This document shows, one piece after another, positions 57,702-64,000 of a stretch of 64,000 nucleotides of DNA. The stretch's first letter is position 1, and each line of letters opens with the position of its first letter. A program made the position numbers and the translations under genes. This DNA comes from Nocardioides antri (GTDB lineage: Bacteria; Actinomycetota; Actinomycetes; Propionibacteriales; Nocardioidaceae). The stretch is taken from positions 1-64,000 of the forward strand of contig NZ_VUJW01000004.1 of NCBI RefSeq assembly GCF_008373765.1, given 5' to 3'. The notes under the pieces were generated by a model. The model did not search any database, was not told the DNA's origin, and was given only the letters and a program-made list of their open reading frames with translations.

Positions 57702-58931
57702 ATGGTCGCGCAGCTCGTGCCCACGCACCATCCGATCCTCGCCTGTGCGGAGCAGATCTGCTCCGAGCTGGCCGCTACGACGGACGTGCAGCCGGTCTAC
57801 CTGCGCAGCGACGACAAACGGGCGGTGCTGCTCAAGCTCAGCGAGGCGCAGCGGCGGTTGGACGAGCTCCAGCTCAGGTTGATGGCTGCCTCGGACGACG
57901 TCGCCGCCGACGACGGTGCTCGAGACGTAGCAGCGTGGCTGGCGTCGCGCACGCAGGCCGACCCGTCCGACCTGCGGGCAGACCAGGCGCTGGCCGCCGC
58001 GATCGACCGGCGGTGGTGCCGGGTGGGAGTCGGGCTGGCCGCCGGCGCGTTGTCGAAGGACCACGCCAGGGTGATCGTCCGCGGACTCGAAGACTTGCCT
58101 GCCACTGTCGGTCCGGAGGTCCTGACCCGGGCCGAGGCCCAGCTGGTGGAGTGGGCAGGCGAGTTCAGGCCCAGCGAGCTGCGGCGTCTGGCCCGGCACA
58201 TCCTCGACACCGTGGCGCCCGAGATCGCCGAGGCCGAGGAGGCGCAGCGGCTCGAGCGCGAGGAGCAGCATGCGCGAGACAAGTGCCGACTCGCGCTCCG
58301 GCCGGTAGGTGACGGCACCACCAGGATGTCCGCCCTGGTCCCCGACGCCGACGCCGCCCGGTTACGGACCTACCTCGAGGGGTTCACCTCACCGTGCAAG
58401 CACGACGACGCGATCGCGGGCGAGGAAGATCGCATCCCGTACGCCCGCAAGCTCGGGCAGGCGTTCTGCGCCCTGCTCGAGCACCTCGACCCTGGCAGGC
58501 TCCCCCACCACGGCGGTGACGCGACCAGCGTGATGGTCACCATCAGCCTCGACGCCCTCCGGGCCGACCTCGGCTGCGGGGAGGACATCTCCGCCAGCGA
58601 GGCCCGGCGATTGGCCTGCACCGCCCGCATCATGCCGGCCGTGCTCGGCGGGAAGGGCGAGGTCCTCGACCTCGGTCGCACCCGTCGGCTGTTCACGGCC
58701 GCCCAGCGCAGAGCGATGCGGCTCCGCGACAAACGTTGCAGGGCCGAGGGCTGCTCGATCCCCGCGACGTGGGCCGAGGCGCACCACCTCCGACCGTGGT
58801 CCGAGGGCGGGAAGACCGACCTCGCCGACGGCATCCTCCTCTGCTCCTGGCATCACCACCGCATCCACGACCGTCGGTTCGACCACGACAGGCTCGCCAG
58901 CGGCGACATCCGGTCCCATCGGCGCCGGTAG
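57702..58931 (+). CDS. DUF222 / HNH endonuclease, SOS-controlled (13E12-like)
   Basis: 409 residues: DUF222 helical domain (about residues 30-310) and a C-terminal HNH nuclease with CRAEGCSIPATW, AHHLRPWSEGG and CSWHHHRIH. It belongs to the same family as the gene at 39022 but is clearly divergent. The GGAGG site precedes ATG 57702. The upstream SOS box agrees with published LexA control of 13E12-family genes in M. tuberculosis. The role of these proteins in damage response is unknown. Confidence 0.9.
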   Translation: MVAQLVPTHHPILACAEQICSELAATTDVQPVYLRSDDKRAVLLKLSEAQRRLDELQLRLMAASDDVAADDGARDVAAWLASRTQADPSDLRADQALAAAIDRRWCRVGVGLAAGALSKDHARVIVRGLEDLPATVGPEVLTRAEAQLVEWAGEFRPSELRRLARHILDTVAPEIAEAEEAQRLEREEQHARDKCRLALRPVGDGTTRMSALVPDADAARLRTYLEGFTSPCKHDDAIAGEEDRIPYARKLGQAFCALLEHLDPGRLPHHGGDATSVMVTISLDALRADLGCGEDISASEARRLACTARIMPAVLGGKGEVLDLGRTRRLFTAAQRRAMRLRDKRCRAEGCSIPATWAEAHHLRPWSEGGKTDLADGILLCSWHHHRIHDRRFDHDRLASGDIRSHRRR

Positions 58932-59025
58932 GCCGGGTGCCGGTCGGATAGGGAGGTCGCGTCAATTGCGGCGGAAGGGCGCACCTCGCGATTGCTCCGC
59001 CTGACCAGCCGCGGCAACCGCAGAC

Positions 59026-59424
59026 CTATTCTGGCGGCGCGCTCCCGTGTCGGTGGGCTACCTTCCACTCACCGTCCTCACGCCGATAGATCTGAGTCGC
59101 GCGGAGGGTGTAAGTACGCGGCACGCCGTTGACGGACGCAGACGTGTGTTCGAAGCCCACCGTGTAGGCGGTGTCCCCACGCACCTCGGCTTCAAGCAGC
59201 TCGAACTCGTAGGAAGTGCAGTCCGAAAAGCTCTCGGCGAGATGGGCGAAGAGCTCGTCGAGCTCCTGCTGCCCGGTGGCGTTCTTCCATGCGCCCAACA
59301 CTGTCACCGGGTCGTTTCGTGACCAGATGGCGCGGCGTGGCCCGGCGTCACCGTTGTGGACGGCGACCTCCGCGTCCCTGAGAGCCGACTGCACCCAGGT
59401 GACGAACTCGTCGCGATCGGTCAT
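59026..59424 (-). CDS. SnoaL/NTF2-like domain protein
   Basis: 132 residues of the NTF2-like fold used by DUF4440/SnoaL_3 proteins: RDAEVAVHNGDAGPRRAIWS and the beta-rich GEWKVAHRHGS end. Such proteins act as small enzymes, chaperone-like binders or unknowns; no active site can be named. ATG 59424 is the first in frame. It stands alone between an HNH gene and a hairpin. Confidence 0.8.
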   Translation of the reverse strand: MTDRDEFVTWVQSALRDAEVAVHNGDAGPRRAIWSRNDPVTVLGAWKNATGQQELDELFAHLAESFSDCTSYEFELLEAEVRGDTAYTVGFEHTSASVNGVPRTYTLRATQIYRREDGEWKVAHRHGSAPPE

Positions 59425-59524
59425 GCCTTTGATGCTCGCACGAAGGCGCAGTTTCCGGCGGGTCTTGCCGGCGGTAGTCAGACCGGCTCTGCCGCCCGAT
59501 CGTCGCCCCGGCGTTTCATCCGTA

Positions 59525-59560
59525 CGTCGACCCGGCTCGTCCCGACGAGCCGGGTCGACG
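59525..59560. terminator. perfect 17-bp inverted repeat
   Basis: Arms 59525-59541 and 59544-59560 (CGTCGACCCGGCTCGTC and its complement) are perfect, with a CC centre. It lies 9 bp after the stop of the leftward small membrane protein gene and is probably its terminator, although no U-rich tail follows. Confidence 0.65.
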
Positions 59561-59568
59561 TGTCTCGG

Positions 59569-59850
59569 TCACCCGGCCCGGGTCAGGAGCCAGACCCGGG
59601 CGCGCTGCAGCCACGGCATCTCGCCGAACACGATGGTCGGCACGGCAACCGTCGCCAGTACGAACGTGCGCAGGACCGGGTTGGCGTCGCTCAGCCACGG
59701 GCCGAGGACCAGCGACAGCACGGTCAGGGTCGGGAAGACCGCCAGCCAGATCATGACGGCCATCTGCGGCCGGGTGGGCGGACCGACCGGCGCGGGTGCG
59801 GTCGCCTGGACGTGGCTGGTGTCGGCCTGGTTGTGGGTGATGGTGTTCAT
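59569..59850 (-). CDS. small two-helix membrane protein, likely target of MmyB-type regulator
   Basis: 93 residues: a polar N-terminus (about 28 residues) and two hydrophobic segments (about residues 31-50 and 60-78) with a basic C-terminus. The layout resembles DUF2798-type membrane proteins but I do not claim a family. AAGGAG precedes ATG 59850. It diverges from the MmyB-type regulator (133 bp between starts), the usual partner arrangement of such regulators. Confidence 0.7.
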   Translation of the reverse strand: MNTITHNQADTSHVQATAPAPVGPPTRPQMAVMIWLAVFPTLTVLSLVLGPWLSDANPVLRTFVLATVAVPTIVFGEMPWLQRARVWLLTRAG

Positions 59851-59983
59851 CGACTTCTCCTTGGGGTGATGACGGGGTGTCGAGCAACCACGGTGGTCGC
59901 GCAGGACCACGTGGAGAAGGCACAGCTCAACCGGGGACTGGCAGTCCCTGTCTGAGCCACCCCCGGCGTCGCATGATGGGGGC

Positions 59984-60832
59984 ATGATCGACCGTGCCGG
60001 CCTGGCCGACTTCCTCCGTCGGCGCCGCGACGCCCTGCGCCCCGAGGACGTCGGCCTGCCGCCGGGCTTCCGGCGCCGCGCGCCGGGACTGCGCCGCGAG
60101 GAGGTAGCGCAGCTGGCCGGGATGTCGACCGATTACTACTCCCGGCTCGAGCAGCAGCGTGGCGCGCACCCGTCGGAGCCGATCGTGGCGTCGCTGGCCC
60201 GAGCGCTGCGTCTGAAGCTCGACGAGCGCGATCACCTCTACCACCTCGCCGACCTCACGCCCCCGGCCAGGCGGGCCGGGCGGCACATCGGTCCCGGCCT
60301 GCTCGCCCTCGCCGACAGGCTCACCGACGTTCCGCTCGTCATCGCCACCGACATCGACGAGGTGCTCTGGCAGAACGCCCTCGCCGACACGGTGCTCGGT
60401 CACCGAGAGCCCGGGGCGGGCCGCGACAGCAACATCACCTGGCGGTGGTTCGCGGTCCCCGGGAGCCGGGACCGGTTCCCCGAGGAGCACTGGCCGACCC
60501 ACTCCGCCGCCCACGTCGCCGACCTCCGGGCGACCCACGCCAGGAGAGCCGGCGACCCCGACGTCGTCGAGCTGGTCAACGACCTGCTCGAGCGGAGCGC
60601 GGAGTTCCGCAGGCTCTGGGAGAGGCACGAGGTTGCCGTACGTCGACACGCGCTCAAGTCGATCGTGCACCCGGAGGTCGGGCTTCTCGAGCTGACCTGC
60701 GAGATCCTCTTCACCCCCGAGGAGGACCTGCGGGTCCGTGCGTTCCTACCGGTCGAGGGCACCGATGCCCGGGAGAAGCTCGAGCTTCTCCGGGTGATCG
60801 GCACCCAGAGTTTCGAGCAGAGCAACACCTGA
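59984..60832 (+). CDS. XRE/MmyB-type transcriptional regulator
   Basis: 282 residues. Residues 8-85 are a helix-turn-helix (REEVAQLAGMSTDYYSRLEQQRG is the recognition region) and residues 105-275 are an MmyB-like ligand domain with FRRLWERHEV and SIVHPEVG. Such regulators are thought to bind fatty acids or similar ligands and control a divergent gene. ATG 59984 follows CATGAT by six bases. It shares its C-terminal domain with the fragment at 40711-40998. Confidence 0.9.
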   Translation: MIDRAGLADFLRRRRDALRPEDVGLPPGFRRRAPGLRREEVAQLAGMSTDYYSRLEQQRGAHPSEPIVASLARALRLKLDERDHLYHLADLTPPARRAGRHIGPGLLALADRLTDVPLVIATDIDEVLWQNALADTVLGHREPGAGRDSNITWRWFAVPGSRDRFPEEHWPTHSAAHVADLRATHARRAGDPDVVELVNDLLERSAEFRRLWERHEVAVRRHALKSIVHPEVGLLELTCEILFTPEEDLRVRAFLPVEGTDAREKLELLRVIGTQSFEQSNT

Positions 60833-60993
60833 CGCAGGCGCCCTCGGTACGCGACTGCCGACCATCCTTGACGCCTCGCATCCCACCACGGCGCATCGGC
60901 AGATCCGCGCGTAATGCGCGCCGCAATGACGTACCCCGGTCGGGGCACTAGCGGACGTTTGTCCTCTGGAAGCACTGGGCCGATACTGCCCCG

Positions 60994-61509
60994 GTGGGGG
61001 TGCGTAACTACCTCGTTGAGGGCGTCTCCGGAACGGGGAAGACCTCGGTCTGCCGAGAGCTGAACCGGCGTGGCTACCAGGCCATCAACGGCGACATCGA
61101 GCTTGCCTACCAGGGCGATCCCGAGACTGGCGAAGCGACCGACAGCGCCATGCACGAGCACCACATCTGGGACGTGGATCGGGTACGGGATCTGGTGGCC
61201 GAACGAACCGAGCCAGTCACGTTCTTCTGCGGAGGCTCTCGCAACTTCTCGAAGTTCATCGATCTGTTTGACGACGTGTTCGTCCTCGACGTCGATCTCG
61301 ACACCTTGCAACAGCGGCTCGATCAGCGGCCTCAAGATGAGTGGGGCTCGAAACCGTCGGAGCGCGATCTCATCCTCCGCCTTCACCGCACTAAGAACGA
61401 CATCCCTAGGAACGGCATCGTTATCGATGCGACTCGACCGGTCACCGACGTCGTTGACGAGATCCTTCGGCATTCGGGCCTGAGGGTCAGCAGCGGCGAC
61501 GTCGAGTGA
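60994..61509 (+). CDS. P-loop AAA/kinase-like protein
   Basis: 171 residues with Walker A GVSGTGKTS near residue 10 and an HRTKNDIPRNG segment near the C-terminus; the fold resembles small nucleoside or shikimate-type kinases, here of unknown substrate. Codon use is more AT-tolerant than the neighbours (many GAT and CTC/TTG mixes), suggesting horizontal origin. GTG 60994 follows GATACT by six bases. The TPR-like gene downstream starts 147 bp later. Confidence 0.75.
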   Translation: MGVRNYLVEGVSGTGKTSVCRELNRRGYQAINGDIELAYQGDPETGEATDSAMHEHHIWDVDRVRDLVAERTEPVTFFCGGSRNFSKFIDLFDDVFVLDVDLDTLQQRLDQRPQDEWGSKPSERDLILRLHRTKNDIPRNGIVIDATRPVTDVVDEILRHSGLRVSSGDVE

Positions 61510-61655
61510 TCCGAGGCCCGCCCGCTGCTTGGCAACAGCGGGCGCGCATCGGGATCGCGCCGACAGGCGACTCGATGACGCAGTTGCGCCTATCACCGCG
61601 GGGCCCCAAGGTGAGTTTTCCCGGGCCTTCACGGTGGGTCTTGCACAATGTGCGC

Positions 61656-62609
61656 GTGCGAGGCTTCGGTAGGACTGGCCGACGTGGTGGACGGACGCCG
61701 GCGGACGTGTGGCGAGATTGGATGCAGGCCAACGAGTCCGGCGACGTGGAGCGGGCGGGCCAGCTCGCCGCGGAGATGACCCGCGTCGCTCCGGAGTCGT
61801 TCGAGGCCTGGTTCGAGGCGGGGCTTCATGCGAAGGCGCGACGTGACTGGCCGCGATGTGCGAAGTGGAACGAGCGCGCCATGGAACTCTTCGGTCAGCA
61901 TCAGGTCGACGAGTACGGGGGAGTGAATCCTGCTGCCTGGAATCTCGGCATCGCGGCCACCGCGATCGGGGACTGGGCCCTGGCGCGGAGGGCCTGGACG
62001 ACGTTCGGCGTCACCGGGATGGCGGCGGAGTCGAACTCACCCATCGACATGGATCTGGGGCAGGTGCCGATTCGCCTGAATCCGGATCGGCCGAGCCTGA
62101 CTCTTCAATCAGTGCCGGAGTACGGCGAGACGGAGGTCGTCTGGTGCTGGAGGCGCAGCCCCGCGCACGCTGTCATAGCCAGCGTCCCCTTGCCGGAGTC
62201 GGGCCACCGGTTCAGGGATGTCGTCCTGCACGACGGTGAGCCGAAAGGCACCCGGAGAAATGGCGAGTCAGAGGTGCCGGTGTTCGATCAGCTCGAACGG
62301 CTCGAGGAGTCGGGGCTCCCAACCTGGCAACTACAGGTCGAGGGCGCCACGGACGAGGATCTTGCGTCGCTCGCCGACCTCGCAGGACCACGCGGGCTCG
62401 GGCTCGACGATTGGTCGGGCATCAAGGTCATGTGCAGCACCTGTTCCCATGGATCCGCTGACCCCGACCATGTCCACCCGCCGGCCAAGCCAGGGTCACG
62501 CACCCTTGGGCTGGCTGGAGACGAGCCCGCACTGGCGCAAGTCCTTGACCAATGGGTCCAGGCTTCACCCTCGAGGCCTCGCCTGCTCGAGTTTGATTTG
62601 ATCTGGTGA
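61656..62609 (+). CDS. TPR-like protein with C-terminal CxxC, unknown function
   Basis: 317 residues. The first half carries tetratricopeptide-like helices (WMQANESGDVERAGQLAAEM, SFEAWFEAGLHAKARR); the second half is beta-rich with a CSTC followed by HVHPP near residue 268, a possible metal site. GTG 61656 is preferred because CACAAT (61644-61649) lies six bases before it; GTG 61650 and ATG 61575 are alternatives. Base composition is less GC-rich than the surroundings, as in the P-loop gene before it. Confidence 0.65.
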   Translation: MRGFGRTGRRGGRTPADVWRDWMQANESGDVERAGQLAAEMTRVAPESFEAWFEAGLHAKARRDWPRCAKWNERAMELFGQHQVDEYGGVNPAAWNLGIAATAIGDWALARRAWTTFGVTGMAAESNSPIDMDLGQVPIRLNPDRPSLTLQSVPEYGETEVVWCWRRSPAHAVIASVPLPESGHRFRDVVLHDGEPKGTRRNGESEVPVFDQLERLEESGLPTWQLQVEGATDEDLASLADLAGPRGLGLDDWSGIKVMCSTCSHGSADPDHVHPPAKPGSRTLGLAGDEPALAQVLDQWVQASPSRPRLLEFDLIW

Positions 62610-62727
62610 GCGCGCCGACAGGCGGCGAAAGGACAGCACCAAACCGGGCGCGCTCATGCCCCGCCACCCCGCCCCGAGCCCGAGCACACGAGAGGGACCC
62701 GCAGGTGCGCGGGCTACCCTCGGGCCC

Positions 62728-63372
62728 ATGGTGACGGAGCGCACGTACGGCGGGGTGGCGGCGGACGACCGCCGCCAGCGTCGTCGTACGGCGCTGCTCG
62801 ACGCCGGGCTGGAGTGCCTCGGGAGCGAGGACGCCGACATCAGCGTGCGGCGGGTCTGCGCGGTCTCCGGCCTGACCCAGCGCTACTTCTACGAGAGCTT
62901 TGCGAACCTCGACGAGCTCCAGGTCGCGCTGTTCAACCAGATCGCCGCCGACGTCGCGGTCGAGGGCGTCGCCGCGTTGGAGGCGCACCCGTCGGCCGAC
63001 CTCGACGAGGCCTGCCGGGTCGTCTTCAGCGGCGCCTACTCCGTCTTCCGGCGAGACCCGCGCAAGGCCCGCGCGGCGCTCGCCGTCGCCTCCGGCACGG
63101 TCGGCCTGACCGAGGCCCGCCGCGCGATCGTGCTGTCGTACGCCGACACCCTGCTCGCCTACCTGGGCGCGGAGTTCGGCCAGCCCGTCGACACCACCCG
63201 GGCCCGGATCGCCTCGCTCTACGCCGTCGGCGGGGCGCTCGAGGTGACGCACGCCGTGCTCAACGGCGACGTCGACCTGACCGAGGAGGAGCTCAGCGAG
63301 GTCGCAGGCGGCCTGCTCGCCTCGTCGGTCCGGCAGCTGGCGGCGCCTAGGTCAGGCGCCAGCCCCGCCTGA
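62728..63372 (+). CDS. TetR family transcriptional regulator
   Basis: 214 residues. The helix-turn-helix reads ISVRRVCAVSGLTQRYFYESF, followed by a helical ligand domain. ATG 62728 lies seven bases after TACCCT (62715-62720). It converges with, and overlaps by 26 bp, the MpaB-family oxygenase gene, a probable target by neighbourhood. Confidence 0.88.
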   Translation: MVTERTYGGVAADDRRQRRRTALLDAGLECLGSEDADISVRRVCAVSGLTQRYFYESFANLDELQVALFNQIAADVAVEGVAALEAHPSADLDEACRVVFSGAYSVFRRDPRKARAALAVASGTVGLTEARRAIVLSYADTLLAYLGAEFGQPVDTTRARIASLYAVGGALEVTHAVLNGDVDLTEEELSEVAGGLLASSVRQLAAPRSGASPA

Positions 63373-64000
63373 CCCGGAACCGGACCTCCGCGAGCTGGAG
63401 CCGGACCGGAAGCATCCGCACCCACCGCGGGAGCAGCCGCGAGCCGAACCGCAGGACCCGCACCATCCGGTCGAAGCGGCGCTGCTGGCTGTCGGTCCAG
63501 GTGAGCCCCATCGCCTCGCGGAACTCCGGCGGGAGGAACCCCACGGTCGCGAACCTGTTGAGCGACCGGTTCCCCCAGCGCATGAAGCGCGGGATCATCT
63601 CGAGGTCGACCAGCGCGAGCAGGTGGTCGCGCACGGGGTCGTCGTACTTTACGCGGGCGACACCCTCCGCCCAGTAGGCGTCGAAGGCAGCGCGGTCGGC
63701 GGGCCACTGGTCGGACGGCACCTGCAGGCTGGTCCCGAGCCGGCTGCAGTAGGCGTAGAGCGCGTCGGCCTCGGCGTCCGTCATCGGCCCGAGGAAGGCG
63801 AGGCGCATGTCGCGGAAGCCGACGTAGAGACAGGCCGCGACCCACAGCTGCAGCTCCGGGTCGAAGGCGTTGTACTTCACCGGACTGTCGGGGCGCGACC
63901 GCACCGCGGTGTGCGAGCGGTTGACCGCCTGGCGGTACGCCGCCCGGTCGGCCTCGCTCCCGAAGAGGGCAACCACGAGATAGCTGATCGTCGTGCGGAG
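63347..64000 (-). CDS. oxygenase MpaB family protein (partial, 5' end outside window)
   Basis: 217 visible residues of an MpaB/DUF2236 family protein: a YLVVALFGSE start region, NRSHTAVR (the conserved His), VKYNAFDPELQLWVAACLY and AYWAEGVARV. The N-terminus and start codon lie beyond base 64000. It overlaps the convergent tetR gene by 26 bp. It is the second family member in the window and not closely similar to the one at 51872. Confidence 0.85.
   Translation of the reverse strand, partial: LRTTISYLVVALFGSEADRAAYRQAVNRSHTAVRSRPDSPVKYNAFDPELQLWVAACLYVGFRDMRLAFLGPMTDAEADALYAYCSRLGTSLQVPSDQWPADRAAFDAYWAEGVARVKYDDPVRDHLLALVDLEMIPRFMRWGNRSLNRFATVGFLPPEFREAMGLTWTDSQQRRFDRMVRVLRFGSRLLPRWVRMLPVRLQLAEVRFRVRRGWRLT

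Noticed and set aside
59467-60000. A long antisense frame across the small membrane protein gene
   Set aside because: It opposes a gene with two clear membrane helices and a good ribosome site, and has only Arg/Pro/Gly-rich composition.

Overview
The window is high-GC actinobacterial chromosome, most like a Nocardioides or another member of the Nocardioidaceae. The evidence is GC-rich third codon positions, a WhiB7-type regulator, mycoredoxin, AdnAB, DUF222/HNH genes, GTG starts, and a gene order (whiB7, uvrD2, mrx, nudC, adnB-adnA, an MGMT-like gene, moeZ, tetR, DUF3107) that matches the Mycobacterium tuberculosis Rv3197A-Rv3208A neighbourhood. No rRNA, tRNA, CRISPR array, insertion sequence or prophage was recognised.

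Layout. 1-9.0 kb: a leftward group (UPF0182 membrane protein, PPA1309-family protein, PDZ/Lon-like protease, a small membrane protein, MoaE) diverges from a zincin and a NUDIX gene; YgjP-like peptidase and PHP genes follow. The gap 8834-9191 carries six DnaA-box-like 9-mers in one orientation. 9.2-13.4 kb: crotonase, DUF5679, an orphan TOMM E1-like gene, and a GntR/MFS pair sharing a GGTATACC operator. 13.5-33.3 kb: the conserved DNA repair and redox block, with a whiB7 gene behind a long leader (WhiB7-type promoter, 88-codon leader ORF, tandem hairpins), then UvrD2, mycoredoxin, NudC, OsmC, AdnB/AdnA, PlsC, a zinc-ribbon multispanning membrane protein, Tpx, an ATL-like protein, MoeZ, TetR and DUF3107. 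33.3-41 kb: PP2C phosphatase, a split NHEJ set (LigD-type polymerase, separate ligase, Ku) around an L-2-hydroxyglutarate oxidase, several copies of a dispersed palindromic repeat, a DUF222/HNH gene and a remnant of an MmyB-type regulator. 41-47.5 kb: rodA, pbp2, mreD, mreC, mreB, ndk (leftward), the cell elongation cluster.

47.5-64 kb is an accessory, catabolic-looking segment with five regulators beside their probable targets: TetR with an aldehyde dehydrogenase/SDR/P450/MpaB-oxygenase operon, HxlR with a cupin gene, MerR with two acyl-CoA dehydrogenases, an MmyB-type XRE protein with a small membrane protein, and a second TetR next to a second MpaB-family oxygenase that runs off the window. 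A DUF222/HNH gene here has a LexA-like SOS box over its promoter. Three intergenic operators in this segment are long, nearly perfect palindromes.

Two patterns recur. First, a -10-like hexamer (TANNNT or a close variant) lies 6-7 nt before the start codon of about twenty genes with no Shine-Dalgarno, implying widespread leaderless transcription; this helped choose starts. Second, a palindromic dispersed repeat occurs between genes and, as degenerate fragments, inside genes, where it adds short peptides to at least three and probably four proteins and forms the 3' end of another. All functional calls are from sequence reading only; no database search was run.
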